DNA of 63,847 nt from Singulisphaera sp. GP187 (GCF_900129635.1 NZ_FSRB01000005.1:1-63847), one strand, 5' to 3'; shown: positions 8,182 to 18,277, numbered from the stretch's first letter. The notes: generated by a model from the letters alone, not told the origin. A program made the numbers and translations.

Positions 8182-10962
8182 TCAAGGCGGATCGAGCGTT
8201 CGCTTCATGGCGGTTCTGGGCACAAGCTCGTCCTCATCGTCGTGGGTCGACCCGGGCTTGGCGGTCAACGACTCCGCCGGCGGAGCAGGGGGAGCTGAGC
8301 CCTCGGCGGCTTCGGTCAGCATCAGCGACCGGGAGGGCGAGAGCTGGAGATAGAAGAGAAGCCGCCCACCGGGTGGGACGGGCGCAGCCGGTTTGCTCGC
8401 GACGCGTCCGGCTTCGACTCGTGGGCGCGATGCGGTCAACTCGTCCTGGGGGACGAGCTTGCTGGCCGCAATCCGGTTGAACCGGTTCACGTAGGCCCGT
8501 AGCTCGTCATGGGAGGCCACCTTGGTCGTGGCGCCGAGGACCGCCATCATCCGCGACGCATCCTGAGAACTCTTCGGGTCGTTGGTCTCGACGCCGACTT
8601 CGAGTAAGACTTCGAGGGCGACGAGCAGCATCTCGACGCGCTCGCGGTTGATGGTATCGCATTGCGCGCCATATCGAGCGGTCAACGCTCGGAGCTCTTC
8701 GATGGACCGAGGGGCGAAGCGCCGGGTCCTCGATGTGCCGGGGTCGGCGCCGTCGACGGTCAGATAGGCGTCGCGATCGGGGACCTTATGCAGGTCCATA
8801 CAGGCCGAGGCGATCTCGTGGTAGAGCTTCAGGGTCTTCCTGCGTTCGGGGGGCAGGGCGTTGTAGGTGCGCTCGGACTCGGCGAACTCGATATCAATCG
8901 GCGCGAGTGCGGGCCGTTCGACCGCGTCAGCAACGCGCGGACGATCCGCGGAGTTCCGGCCCATTTCGGCCAAGCAACGCACGATCACTTTCTTGTACAG
9001 GAGCTGTGACTTTGAACTGAGGTCATCGTTGGCGACCTGTTCGATGGCCTCCTGGTAGTCTTGCTCGACCTTGGCGAGCAGACCGAGGTAGCGTTCCGGA
9101 GTGACCTCCGGGAAGAACGTCGGCGCCCGCCGCGAGAAGAAGCGGACGTCGGCGCGCCGCTCCATGCTGTTGACGAGCCGGGTGCGGAGATCACGCCGCT
9201 CCTTCGGGTTGAAGTCGAGGTCGTTCCGCATCAACTCCTGGAGCTCTTTGACGAGTTGATCATACTGGCCATAGGCTTCGTCGGGCCGACCGCAGAGCCG
9301 CTCGGCCATCGCCAAGCCATGACGGATGTGGTAGAGCCGCGTCTTGAACACGAACTGGCCGTTCTCGACCAGGGCCTCGCACGAGGTCTTGGCCTTGAGG
9401 AATGAATCGCGGGCCTTGGCCACATCAAGACGTTCCATGCGATGCCAGGCGAGTTCGTTGTAGACGAACGAGAGCAAGGAGTCCTGGCCTCTGGCTTCGC
9501 GCACCGCCTGGAGCAAGCGGTCGGTGGACTCATCCCACTTCTCGAGCGACCGGAGCGACGAGGCTTCGTAACCGAGCGAGTCGATCACGAGTGAACGCGG
9601 CATCGTGGAACTCTCCCCCTTGGCATCCCTGGGGAAGACGTCTTCGCGAACCTTGCGGAATTGCTCGGCCGCCTGCTGTGAGAATCCCATCTTTTCCAGG
9701 AGCAGGCCGTAATCGATCAAGCAGAGCGCATAGGAGCCGTTGGCCGGGTCGTCGAGGATCACCCGCCGATAGCAGCGGATGGCATCCTCGAAGAGCAGCC
9801 GCGCCTTGGAAAAGTCGGTGGTGGCCCCTTGCTTGCCGGCCGCAAGTTGGAAGTTGGCCCGCGCGTGCAGTTGCCGGGCGCGGAAGGCCTCGCGGGTGTT
9901 GTCATGGAGACCGGGAATTCGCTCCCACCAACGTGGTTCGGCGTCGTCCTCGGCGAGCACGCCGTCAGCGAGGTCGTCGCCGCTGGGAGAGGATTCGGTC
10001 CCGATGATATGATCGATCGACCGTTCGCTGCCTCCGGCCTTCACGTCGACGCGGAGCAGGTCGCGAACGTGGCTGGGGTCGCGGCCGGGGATCTCCACGG
10101 CATTGGCCAGCCGCGCAATGTGGGCGAACCGCTCGACCCGCTTCTGATAGTCGGCCTTGCGCATCCAGTCGACCGGAATCAGGACGATCGCCAGGAGCAA
10201 CGCGGCGAAGGCCGCCACCTTGATGAACTGGAGGTTGTTCAGCAAGAAGAGCCTGGCGCCCCCCAGGTGGGTCAGCTTGGGGCGATGGTCGATCGCCGGA
10301 ATCGGGGCCTCGGTCGTCAGGATCGGCAGCCAATTCTCACGCATCAACTTATGTTCGCGATCAAAATAGCCGCCATGCCCGAACCGGTAGTACCGATTGA
10401 GGAATTGGCCACCAACCATCCCTTGAAAGCCGACGCGTCCGGCCATCCCCATCATCAGGGCGGCGGACTGGCAGAGCACGAGGACCGTGTCGTCCCAACC
10501 ACACTCGTTCACCACGCGGCGGAGGCAACCCGCCTGCTGATAGCGATACCAGGGGAACGACGGCCGGAGCACGCTGCCGGCGAGAATGATCGTATGGAGC
10601 CGGTGACTCTTGGGAACGTGCGGCACGGCCGAAGCCGCCAGGTAGGTTCCGAAGCTGTGGGCCACCAGGTCGATCCGCGACCCCGCGGGGACCGACGCGA
10701 TCGCATGCGCGAAGAACTTGCGGAACCGCCAGGCCACCATCCAGCGCAGCGGAGGAACCAGGAAGGCGAGCGAGGAAAAATAGCCGAACTGATAATTCAG
10801 AACGGTGATCCCGGGCTCCGCCTCTTCCAGCAGGTCCTTCAGGTCCGCTTGCCAGTCGCCGTAGGTGCGAATGCCATGGACGGTGATAACGAGATGGCAT
10901 CGCTCCGTCGTCGGGCCATCGGTCGCATTACTGAGGACAACACCGTCAGGTTGCTCATCCAT
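8182..10962 (-). CDS. Alpha/beta hydrolase fold - transmembrane - TPR repeat protein
   Basis: About 926 residues. The ATG at 10,962 is chosen because GGAGG lies 5 nt upstream, inside the longer ORF that begins at 10,974. The N-terminal 230 residues look like an alpha/beta hydrolase: a beta strand ending in ITVHGIRTYGDW (oxyanion region) and the nucleophile elbow LVAHSFGTYLA with Ser about residue 103; a His in RFGHGGYFDREH is a plausible catalytic base. One transmembrane helix (about 246-266, VAAFAALLLAIVLIPVDW) follows, then roughly 650 residues of helical repeats with TPR character. The C-terminus becomes Pro/Ala rich. Likely topology is a cytoplasmic esterase/lipase-like domain tethered to the membrane. 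The substrate is unknown, and so is whether the TPR part senses a partner. It is a single-gene unit. Confidence 0.8.
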   Translation of the reverse strand: MDEQPDGVVLSNATDGPTTERCHLVITVHGIRTYGDWQADLKDLLEEAEPGITVLNYQFGYFSSLAFLVPPLRWMVAWRFRKFFAHAIASVPAGSRIDLVAHSFGTYLAASAVPHVPKSHRLHTIILAGSVLRPSFPWYRYQQAGCLRRVVNECGWDDTVLVLCQSAALMMGMAGRVGFQGMVGGQFLNRYYRFGHGGYFDREHKLMRENWLPILTTEAPIPAIDHRPKLTHLGGARLFLLNNLQFIKVAAFAALLLAIVLIPVDWMRKADYQKRVERFAHIARLANAVEIPGRDPSHVRDLLRVDVKAGGSERSIDHIIGTESSPSGDDLADGVLAEDDAEPRWWERIPGLHDNTREAFRARQLHARANFQLAAGKQGATTDFSKARLLFEDAIRCYRRVILDDPANGSYALCLIDYGLLLEKMGFSQQAAEQFRKVREDVFPRDAKGESSTMPRSLVIDSLGYEASSLRSLEKWDESTDRLLQAVREARGQDSLLSFVYNELAWHRMERLDVAKARDSFLKAKTSCEALVENGQFVFKTRLYHIRHGLAMAERLCGRPDEAYGQYDQLVKELQELMRNDLDFNPKERRDLRTRLVNSMERRADVRFFSRRAPTFFPEVTPERYLGLLAKVEQDYQEAIEQVANDDLSSKSQLLYKKVIVRCLAEMGRNSADRPRVADAVERPALAPIDIEFAESERTYNALPPERRKTLKLYHEIASACMDLHKVPDRDAYLTVDGADPGTSRTRRFAPRSIEELRALTARYGAQCDTINRERVEMLLVALEVLLEVGVETNDPKSSQDASRMMAVLGATTKVASHDELRAYVNRFNRIAASKLVPQDELTASRPRVEAGRVASKPAAPVPPGGRLLFYLQLSPSRSLMLTEAAEGSAPPAPPAESLTAKPGSTHDDEDELVPRTAMKRTLDPP

Positions 10963-11141
10963 CGGTCCCTCCATGGCACCGGCCTTTCCCCTATTCCTCC
11001 TGAACGAGGCTCCCGATCAGCCGGCCAAAGCGTTCCTAAGAGGCTCTATTGGCGCACCGATACCATATCCGATCGGCCCCCTCCCACAAGGTCAGTTTGC
11101 CCAGTCCGCACCGGGACCGATCCCGGGCAACGGTAGACGCT

Positions 11142-11777
11142 TCAGATTCCCAGTCGGTCCTTGAACTCCTCGCGCCAGACGGCCGCCAACGCCGAAACTT
11201 CGAGCACCCGGCGGAGTTGAATCGGATCGGCATTTCGGTTCAGGATTAACTGAAGCATCGCGCTGACCGTCACACGGTGCGCTTCTTCGAAGACGCGATC
11301 GATCGTGTCGCCGGGGCCGATTTCACCTTCTTCTCGCACGCCGAAGTAGATTCCCGGTCGGCCGGCCCTGAGGAACGTCTTGACCATGGTCGGGTCGCCG
11401 AACCGGATGCCGAGTTTGAAGCAGGGCATCCGCGGTTGAGTGACGACCAGCCGGGCCGTTCCCACGCGGAACTCATCGCCGATGTGAACCGAGTCCTCGG
11501 TGATCCCTTCGGTGGTCAGGTTCTCGCCAAAGGCGCCGGGGGAGAGGTTACGCCCGAGCACCGCTTGCCAGTCGTCGTAGTGCTCGAGCGGGTAGGCATA
11601 GACGGCTTTATCCGGGCCACCGTGCACGCTCAGATCCGCCTGGGCATCGCCGGCGAGGTTGACACCGCGGAGCGGAATCCGTCCGTCCACCGGATCCTTG
11701 AAAATGCCGGTGAGGACCGTATTCCCTTGCCAGGCGACCAGCCGCGGTCTTCCCACATTGACCGAAACCACACGCAT
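11142..11777 (-). CDS. MOSC domain protein (YiiM-like)
   Basis: 211 residues from the ATG at 11,777 (MRVVSVNVGRPR), preferred over an upstream in-frame ATG at 11,846 because homologues of this type start here and an AAAGG lies just upstream. Family features: DLSVHGGPDKAVYAYPLEHY and the sulfur-handling cysteine in TQPRMPCFKLGIRFGD (C119). MOSC proteins related to molybdenum cofactor sulfurases bind or transfer sulfur; the YiiM group is linked to detoxification of N-hydroxylated compounds with a molybdoenzyme. No molybdoenzyme gene is nearby. It is transcribed away from the cytochrome gene at 12,082. Confidence 0.88.
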   Translation of the reverse strand: MRVVSVNVGRPRLVAWQGNTVLTGIFKDPVDGRIPLRGVNLAGDAQADLSVHGGPDKAVYAYPLEHYDDWQAVLGRNLSPGAFGENLTTEGITEDSVHIGDEFRVGTARLVVTQPRMPCFKLGIRFGDPTMVKTFLRAGRPGIYFGVREEGEIGPGDTIDRVFEEAHRVTVSAMLQLILNRNADPIQLRRVLEVSALAAVWREEFKDRLGI

Positions 11778-12081
11778 GAGCCTTTCCCTCTCCGCTCGCC
11801 CATCCTCAAAACTCCACTCACAAATACCATTATCACGAGAGGGCAATGGCCTTTCCTGAGACCGCGGGCGCCCCGCCCGCTCTTCGATTCAATCGAATGC
11901 AAATGCGATAAATGCAAGAGAATTCCCGACGGGCACCCAAAATCCCATGGATTGGCGGTTCCGGAATAAGCGGGCGAGGCGGTCGAATCTCGGGTACGAT
12001 CGAGCCTCAGTCCCAAGGGTGCGGCCGATCCGGAGCGAGGACAATCTCCGAGGATCACCGCGGATCGCGAGTCATAAAGCG

Positions 12082-15000
12082 ATGCGACGATCTCTTCGCC
12101 TGGCTGGGTTCCTGACGCTTAGCACTTTGGCCATGTCGGCTCATGCGATCGAACCGGCCGACCGAAAGGTCGATTTCGCGCGTGACATCGAACCACTTCT
12201 GGCCGAACATTGCGCCCAGTGCCATGGCCCCACCCGACAGCGCAGCGGCTATCGGGTCGATCACCGTGACGCCGCGCTACGAGGGGGCGACTCGGGCGAG
12301 CCGGCGATCATCCCCGGACAGGCAACGAAGAGTCGACTCGTCCAGCTCATCACGGGACTCGACCCGGATGCGGTCATGCCGCCGAAGGGTCGTAGGCTCG
12401 ACGCGAGCCAGGTCGACCTGATTCGCGTCTGGATTGACCAGGGGGCCGATTGGTCCTCCAAGACGAACGACCCGGTGCAGGCAGAGCAGGAGGCGCACTG
12501 GTCGCTCAAACCGCTGATCGGGCTCGAGGTGCCCCGCCCAGGTCAACGCGGTTGGGGTCGAACGCCGATCGATGACTTCATCCTGACCAGGCTCGAGGAG
12601 GAGGGGCTCGCGCCATCGCCCGAAGCGGATCGGCGAACCCTGATCCGTCGCCTCACGTTTGACCTGACCGGCCTGCCGCCGACTCCCGAGGAGGTGGCCA
12701 CCTTCATTGCCGACCCGGGGGCCCACGCCTATGAACGGTTGGTCGATCGGTTACTGGAGAGCCCACGCTACGGTGAGCGCTGGGCGAGGCGGTGGATGGA
12801 CGTCGTCCACTTCGCCGAGACCCATGGTAACGACCAGGACCGACCTCGTCCCAATGCCTGGCCTTATCGTGACTATTTGATTCGTTCATTCAATGACGAC
12901 ACTCCCTACGCGCGATTCGTCCAGGAGCAACTTGCCGGCGACGTCTTGTTCCCCGGCGATCCGCAAGCGATCGTCGCCCTCGGCTTCATCGCCGCCGGAC
13001 CGTGGGACGAGAGCTCCCAGCGCGACATTCGAGACGACACCGTCGACAAGAAGGTCGCCCAGAACCTCGACCGCGACGACATGGTGGCGACCACCATGGC
13101 CACCTTCACCAGCACCACGGTCCACTGCGCCCGTTGCCACGACCACAAGTTCGACCCGATCTCGCAAGCGGAATACTACGGCCTCCAGGCCGTCTTCGCG
13201 GGAGTCGACCGCGCGGAGCGACCGTACGACCTCGATCCCAAAGCCGAATCACTCCGCGCGCCCTTGGTCGCGCGGCGGACCGCCCTCCAATCGCGGCGGC
13301 CAGCGATGGTGGATTCCAGGCTCGATCCGGCGACTCGCGCGGCGCTCGTCTCAGGTCAAGCCGCCTGGGAGTCGGCCGCGGCCGAATCGCTCGGCTGGAC
13401 GACGCTCGACCCTTTGACGTTCACCTCGGCCGGAGGTGCGACGGCGGATAAGCTGGCGGATGGCTCGATCCGGTTTCGTGGGCCGAGGCCCGAGGTCGAC
13501 ACCTATACGATCGTGGCGCGGTCCGACTTGCACGGAATCAGCGCGGTTCGCCTCGAGGTCCTGGCCGATGACGGCCTGCCCCACAAAGGGCCGGGGCGGC
13601 AGGATAATGGCAACCTCCACCTGACCGAGTTCCGGCTCAAGGCCGCCCGCGCTTCGGACCCGTCCCGAGCCCGGCCAATCCGCTTGCTCAACCCCGGCGC
13701 CGACTTCGATCAGAAGGGTTGGGACATCGCCAAGGCGATCGACGACAACCCGGCGACGGCCTGGGGGATCTACCCCGCGGTCGGTCAATCCCATCAAGCG
13801 GCCTTCGAGACCTCCGAACCGCTGGGGACCGACGGCGAGACGGAGCTCACCTTTACACTTGAACAGTCTCACGGTGGCGGCCACCTGATCGGACGGGTCA
13901 GACTCTCGGCGACGACGACGTCACGCCCAGCCATGGCCCAACCTCTTCCGGACCCGATCACCAAACTTCTCGCTGTCCCTGCCCCGGCTCGCACCGAAGC
14001 CCAGCGGGCCGAGTTGACGGCGTATTACTACACGATTGCCCCCGCGCTCACCCGGGTGATCGAGGACGTGGACCGACAGCTCGCCGCGATCCCGCCGGCC
14101 TCGACCGTCTACGCGGCGGCTCATGACTTCAAGCCAGAGAGCAGCTTCGTGCCGGCGAAAACCCCGCGCCCGGTACAGATCTTGAAACGGGGTGATATCA
14201 ACAGCCCGGTTCGACTGGCGGTTCCGGGTGCCTTGGCGTGCGTTCCTGGCCTTGATGCTCGATTCACACCGGCCGATCCCAACGACGAAGGGAGCCGTCG
14301 CGCCGCTCTGGCGCGTTGGATCACCGACCCGAAGAACGTGCTGACCTGGCGCTCGATCGTCAATCGAGTCTGGCACTATCATTTTGGTCGGGGCCTGGCC
14401 GATTCACCCAATGACCTCGGCCGGATGGGAGCGAAGCCAAGCCACCCTGAGTTGATCGACTGGCTGGCCGTCCGATTCCGCAACGGCGGCGGGTCACTCA
14501 AACAACTGGACCGCCTGATCGTCACCAGCTCGGTCTATCGCCAGGCGTGCCGCCACGACTCGACCGCGGCGGCGCGGGATGGCGACAATGCCTTGCTCTG
14601 GCGGATGAACCGTACGCGACTCGACGCGGAATCCGTGCGTGACGCGGTGCTCCAGATTTCCGGCAAGCTCGACCTGATGATGGGCGGTCCCTCGGTTCGC
14701 CAGTTCGTCGAGACACCCGGCATTCACGTGACCCCGATGGTGAACTACCTCCAGTTCGATGTCGACAGCGCGGCGAGCTACCGGCGGAGCGTTTATCGGT
14801 TCCTGTTCCGCACGCTCCCCGATCCGTTCATGGATTCGATGGACTGCCCTGACGCGTCGCAGCTCAGCCCGACCCGAAACGCCTCAGTGACCGCACTGCA
14901 AGCCTTGGCGATGCTGAACGACCGCTTCATCGTGCGGCAGAGCGAACACTTCGCCGCGCGGGTTGGCAAACTTGCAACAACACCCGCCGGCCAGATCGAG

Positions 15001-15138
15001 GCGGTCTACCGGCTCGCGCTCGGTCGTTCGCCTTCCCCTGATGAGTCCGAAGCCTTCGTTGCGTATGCCGTCAAGCACGGTATGGCCAATGTATGCCGCT
15101 TGATTCTCAATAGTAATGAGTTCATGTTCGTAGACTAG
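12082..15138 (+). CDS. Planctomycete cytochrome c (PSCyt1) / DUF1549 / PSD1 (DUF1553) surface protein
   Basis: About 1,018 residues from the ATG at 12,082, which begins a signal peptide (MRRSLRLAGFLTLSTLAMSAHA). The ORF is open further upstream but that part has no export signal. Order of domains: PSCyt1 with a CxxCH haem site (EHCAQCHGP), DUF1549 ending in a second CxxCH (VHCARCHDHKFDP), an inserted beta-rich segment (around 400-600, discoidin/concanavalin-like in appearance), then PSD1/DUF1553 (ALARWITDPKN, NRVWHYHFGRGL). In Planctomycetes these are periplasmic proteins almost always followed by a DUF1501 partner, as here 16 bp downstream. Roles in polysaccharide or sulfated glycan breakdown are suspected but unproven. 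Confidence 0.92.
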   Translation: MRRSLRLAGFLTLSTLAMSAHAIEPADRKVDFARDIEPLLAEHCAQCHGPTRQRSGYRVDHRDAALRGGDSGEPAIIPGQATKSRLVQLITGLDPDAVMPPKGRRLDASQVDLIRVWIDQGADWSSKTNDPVQAEQEAHWSLKPLIGLEVPRPGQRGWGRTPIDDFILTRLEEEGLAPSPEADRRTLIRRLTFDLTGLPPTPEEVATFIADPGAHAYERLVDRLLESPRYGERWARRWMDVVHFAETHGNDQDRPRPNAWPYRDYLIRSFNDDTPYARFVQEQLAGDVLFPGDPQAIVALGFIAAGPWDESSQRDIRDDTVDKKVAQNLDRDDMVATTMATFTSTTVHCARCHDHKFDPISQAEYYGLQAVFAGVDRAERPYDLDPKAESLRAPLVARRTALQSRRPAMVDSRLDPATRAALVSGQAAWESAAAESLGWTTLDPLTFTSAGGATADKLADGSIRFRGPRPEVDTYTIVARSDLHGISAVRLEVLADDGLPHKGPGRQDNGNLHLTEFRLKAARASDPSRARPIRLLNPGADFDQKGWDIAKAIDDNPATAWGIYPAVGQSHQAAFETSEPLGTDGETELTFTLEQSHGGGHLIGRVRLSATTTSRPAMAQPLPDPITKLLAVPAPARTEAQRAELTAYYYTIAPALTRVIEDVDRQLAAIPPASTVYAAAHDFKPESSFVPAKTPRPVQILKRGDINSPVRLAVPGALACVPGLDARFTPADPNDEGSRRAALARWITDPKNVLTWRSIVNRVWHYHFGRGLADSPNDLGRMGAKPSHPELIDWLAVRFRNGGGSLKQLDRLIVTSSVYRQACRHDSTAAARDGDNALLWRMNRTRLDAESVRDAVLQISGKLDLMMGGPSVRQFVETPGIHVTPMVNYLQFDVDSAASYRRSVYRFLFRTLPDPFMDSMDCPDASQLSPTRNASVTALQALAMLNDRFIVRQSEHFAARVGKLATTPAGQIEAVYRLALGRSPSPDESEAFVAYAVKHGMANVCRLILNSNEFMFVD

Positions 15139-15153
15139 CGGATCGGGATCGCC

Positions 15154-16614
15154 ATGACTATGGAAGCTTGTCAATCCGACCTGCTCGGCCGCCGCGAGTT
15201 CCTCTGGCGGCTCGGCGGCGAGTTGGGCGGAATCGCAGTGGCCCAGATGCTCGGTCGCGATGGGCTCCTGGCAGCCACCACCGGGCCGCGCCCTGATCTT
15301 GACGGCGGCTTGCATCATCGCCCCAAGGTCCGCAGAATCGTTCAGCTCTTTATGAACGGTGGCGCCAGCCAGTGCGACACGTTCGACTACAAGCCCGAGT
15401 TGATCAAACGCCATGGCCAGACGTTCGACCCCGGCAGTCGGGTCGAGGCCGTGACGAGCGTGCCGGGCAAGGTCCTCAAGAGTCCCTGGACTTGGAAGCA
15501 GTACGGCGAGTCCGGCCGGTGGGTCAGCTCCGTCTTCCCCCATGTCGCCACGATCGTGGACGACCTCGCCTTTTTGATGGCGATGGCCTCCAAGACGAAC
15601 GTCCACGGCCCGGCCAGCTACATGCAGAACACCGGATTCGTCACACCAGGGTTCCCGAGCATGGGCTCCTGGATTTCCTACGGCCTGGGCAGCCTCAACG
15701 ACAATCTTCCCACCTTCGTTGTGCTGCCCGACTCGCGCGGCCTGCCATACAACAACTCCGGCAACTTCTCGTCGGCCTTTTTACCGGTCGCCCATCAAGG
15801 GACGATCATCAAGGCAACGGCCCCGGTGCCGATCGCCGACCTGTTCCCGCCCGAGTCGGCCCGTTACATCACTCCGGCGGCCGAGGCTGAGGGGCGGGCC
15901 TTGCTCAAAACCTTGAATCGCAATCATATGACCCGATCGCCGGGAGACTCACGGCTCGAGGCCCGCCTTTCGTCGTACGAAATGGCCGCGCGGATGCAGC
16001 TCAGTGCGCCTGAAGTGCTCAACCTCGCGGGGGAATCGCGGGCCACCCGCGCGCTCTATGGACTCGACGACAAGGCCACCGATGAGTTCGGTCGCAACTG
16101 CCTCACCGCGCGGCGGTTGCTCGAACGCGGCGTCCGCTTCGTCCAGGTCTGGAGTGGGGCCGGCGGCCCGACGGGAAATTGGGACAACCATAACGACGTC
16201 GACAAGGCGCTCGCCTCGATCGCGCTCAGCACCGATAAGCCGGTCGCCGGTCTGGTCAAGGATCTCAAGGCCCGCGGCCTCTTCGAGGATACGCTCGTGA
16301 TCTGGACGACCGAGTTCGGCCGGATGCCCTTCAGCCAGGGGAGCCTGGGACGCGACCACAACGGCGGCACCTTCGTCTCGTGGCTCGCCGGTGCGGGCAT
16401 CGAAGGGGGCCTGGCTTTCGGCGAGAGCGACGAATGGTCCTGGAAAGCCCGCCAACCCACCTATTGCTATGACCTCCACGCCACCATCCTCCACCTGCTC
16501 GGCATCGATCACGAGCGCCTGACGTTCCGCCATAACGGCAGCGACCGCCGGCTGACCGACGTCCACGGGCGGGTCATCACCGAAATCCTTCGCTCGCCAT
16601 CGCCGAATGCGTAG
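15154..16614 (+). CDS. DUF1501 family protein, Tat-exported (partner of PSCyt1 protein)
   Basis: 486 residues. A twin-arginine signal is visible (GRREFLWRLGGELGGIAVAQML). DUF1501 features of an alkaline-phosphatase/sulfatase-like fold follow: VQLFMNGGASQCDTFDYKPEL near the N-terminus and DTLVIWTTEFGRMPFSQG, GRDHNGGTFVSWLAGAGI, YDLHATILHLLGIDHERL near the C-terminus, containing the His/Asp residues expected to bind metals. It lies 16 bp after the cytochrome gene, so co-transcription is likely. Substrate unknown. Confidence 0.92.
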   Translation: MTMEACQSDLLGRREFLWRLGGELGGIAVAQMLGRDGLLAATTGPRPDLDGGLHHRPKVRRIVQLFMNGGASQCDTFDYKPELIKRHGQTFDPGSRVEAVTSVPGKVLKSPWTWKQYGESGRWVSSVFPHVATIVDDLAFLMAMASKTNVHGPASYMQNTGFVTPGFPSMGSWISYGLGSLNDNLPTFVVLPDSRGLPYNNSGNFSSAFLPVAHQGTIIKATAPVPIADLFPPESARYITPAAEAEGRALLKTLNRNHMTRSPGDSRLEARLSSYEMAARMQLSAPEVLNLAGESRATRALYGLDDKATDEFGRNCLTARRLLERGVRFVQVWSGAGGPTGNWDNHNDVDKALASIALSTDKPVAGLVKDLKARGLFEDTLVIWTTEFGRMPFSQGSLGRDHNGGTFVSWLAGAGIEGGLAFGESDEWSWKARQPTYCYDLHATILHLLGIDHERLTFRHNGSDRRLTDVHGRVITEILRSPSPNA

Positions 16615-16670
16615 GGTCCGTTATGGACCATCATCGCAGACCACACCTCCACTGAGGCCGAAATCGAAGA

Positions 16671-16691
16671 GGGTCCGCAAATCGCGGACCC
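16671..16691 (+). terminator. Hairpin after the first DUF1501 gene
   Basis: GGGTCCGC-AAATC-GCGGACCC forms an 8-bp stem with a 5-nt loop. A further copy of TAGGGTCCG at 16,612-16,620 can pair with CGGACCCTA at 16,685-16,693 as an alternative long stem. No T-run follows, so termination strength is uncertain. Confidence 0.45.
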
Positions 16692-16733
16692 TACGGGAAT
16701 TTCGGAATTCCGTGTAACACTGAGCGGGCCGCG

Positions 16734-17330
16734 GTGTTGTACCTTGTGTTGACTCGCTCGTCGTTGTGGGTTGGGGCAGACGCGGAGGCAAAGCTGGCTC
16801 GAATCTCCCGTCCAGGTCGATCTGACGACGAACTCGGTCAATGGGTTGCGGACACCGTGCAGCGTGCGCTCGCCTATGCCGTGACTCTGATCCGAAATCG
16901 GGCCGATGCCGAGGACATTGTTCACGACTGTTATCGTCGCCTCCTGGCCAGGGCGGATCAGTACAACTTGGCGAGCGACGGCACCAAACTCTTGTTCAAG
17001 GCGATTACGAACGCATGCATCAACAAGTCGCGGCGGCGGCCCCCGGTCGTGAGCCTGGATGCGGACAGCCGTTCGCTGGCTGACATGTCGGCCGTTCAGC
17101 CCGACCAGCGGGCGATCCATGGGGAGTTGGAAGCCGCGATCGCCGCAGCGCTGACCGAGCTTCCGGTGACGCAACGAGCGATCGTCGAACTGCGGAGCCT
17201 GGGACACAGCGTCCTCGAAATCGCCGAGATGCTTGAAATCAGTCACAATAATGCACGCGTCTTGCTTCACCGCGCACGCCGGGCGCTGGCCACGCGTTTG
17301 CGCCCGTTTATCGAGGACCAAGTGACGTGA
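16734..17330 (+). CDS. ECF RNA polymerase sigma factor
   Basis: Up to 198 residues; the TTG at 16,734 and the GTG at 16,743 are both weak start candidates, and the true start may lie slightly further in, before DELGQWVADTVQRALAYA. Region 2 is seen as LAYAVTLIRNRADAEDIVHDCYRRLLAR and region 4 as LPVTQRAIVELRSLGHSVLEIAEMLEISHNNARVLLHRARRAL, with the helix-turn-helix that reads the -35 element. The stop codon overlaps the GTG start of the next gene (GTGA), indicating translational coupling with the putative anti-sigma factor. It probably directs transcription of its own operon and perhaps the upstream pair. Confidence 0.9.
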   Translation: MLYLVLTRSSLWVGADAEAKLARISRPGRSDDELGQWVADTVQRALAYAVTLIRNRADAEDIVHDCYRRLLARADQYNLASDGTKLLFKAITNACINKSRRRPPVVSLDADSRSLADMSAVQPDQRAIHGELEAAIAAALTELPVTQRAIVELRSLGHSVLEIAEMLEISHNNARVLLHRARRALATRLRPFIEDQVT

Positions 17331-18277
17331 GCGATCCCGAAGAGCGGATCTTCGAAGCGGTCGATCGGCTCGTGCGAGCCCACCTTGATGGCCAAACCGA
17401 ACGTACGGACGCGACCGATCTGCATGCGCGAATTCGTGAAGAACTTGCGCCGGCCGCGCGCCCCGCAGCCGCGACGATCCGAACCGGCCGCGCCGCCTGG
17501 ATCTCGTTCGAGCACTGGCCACGAGTTCTGAGTTGGTCGATGGGAGCCGCCCTGATCGCGATTGTCGTCGGCGCCTTCTTCGGCGGCCGCTCCCTCAGTC
17601 CCACCACCGCCAACGCGGCAACGCTCCTGCGAACCGCTCGGGGCATCCATGCCCACGGTCTCGATCGTTGCTATCGGGTGCACTATGCTCCCGATCCTCG
17701 ATATTGGGACGGGAAAAAGATGCTCGAAGGGCCGTCGGAGAGTGTCTTGTGGACCCGTGGCGACCGCTTTTGGGCGAACTGCACGATCGGGACCATCCAT
17801 CTTGCGATTGGTCGCGAAGCGGATCGCTCCCTCTGGGTGAGTCCCTCGCGGATGCACGGGATCCGGTTCGCCGACCGAGAATCGCAGCTCCCGCACGATG
17901 TCGCGGTGCTCTGCGAAATCAATTCCATGACGGTGCCATCGCTGATGGATGAAGTCCTGGCCGACTTCCATCTGCGGGCGGAAGGTCCGACCTCGAACGC
18001 GGGAACCACTCCGAATCTGGTCTGGGCACGATTGAAGCCAGGACGATCGCATTCACTGATTTCGGCGGCCCTCTTGGAGATCGATGCCCAGAGCGGAGTT
18101 CTCTTGCGCCTGATCTTGTGGACGGTTCGCGAAGGTCGCCCCAATGGCACGGTGACGTATACGTTAATCCAAAGTGCCAAACAGGATGATGAGCAATACC
18201 GGCTCGCGTCTCACCTCGATCCCGGTGCCAAGGTCGAGATCCATCGCTTGGCCAAGACGGAAGCGAGTACCCAATGA
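17327..18277 (+). CDS. Putative membrane anti-sigma factor
   Basis: 316 residues with a GTG start overlapping the sigma gene stop. The N-terminal 65 residues are charged, helical and cytoplasmic in character (EERIFEAVDRLVRAHLDGQ). One transmembrane helix is at 68-88 (LSWSMGAALIAIVVGAFFGG). The remaining 230 residues are a periplasmic domain of unknown fold resembling outer-membrane lipoprotein-sorting beta structures (WTRGDRFWANCTIG). There is no zinc-binding HxxxCxxC motif, so it is not a ZAS-type anti-sigma. The role rests on gene order and topology. Its stop overlaps the ATG of the next gene (ATGA). Confidence 0.7.
   Translation: MSDPEERIFEAVDRLVRAHLDGQTERTDATDLHARIREELAPAARPAAATIRTGRAAWISFEHWPRVLSWSMGAALIAIVVGAFFGGRSLSPTTANAATLLRTARGIHAHGLDRCYRVHYAPDPRYWDGKKMLEGPSESVLWTRGDRFWANCTIGTIHLAIGREADRSLWVSPSRMHGIRFADRESQLPHDVAVLCEINSMTVPSLMDEVLADFHLRAEGPTSNAGTTPNLVWARLKPGRSHSLISAALLEIDAQSGVLLRLILWTVREGRPNGTVTYTLIQSAKQDDEQYRLASHLDPGAKVEIHRLAKTEASTQ

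Noticed and set aside
9829..11136. 435-residue plus-strand ORF over the hydrolase-TPR gene
   Set aside because: Antisense shadow without protein-family features.
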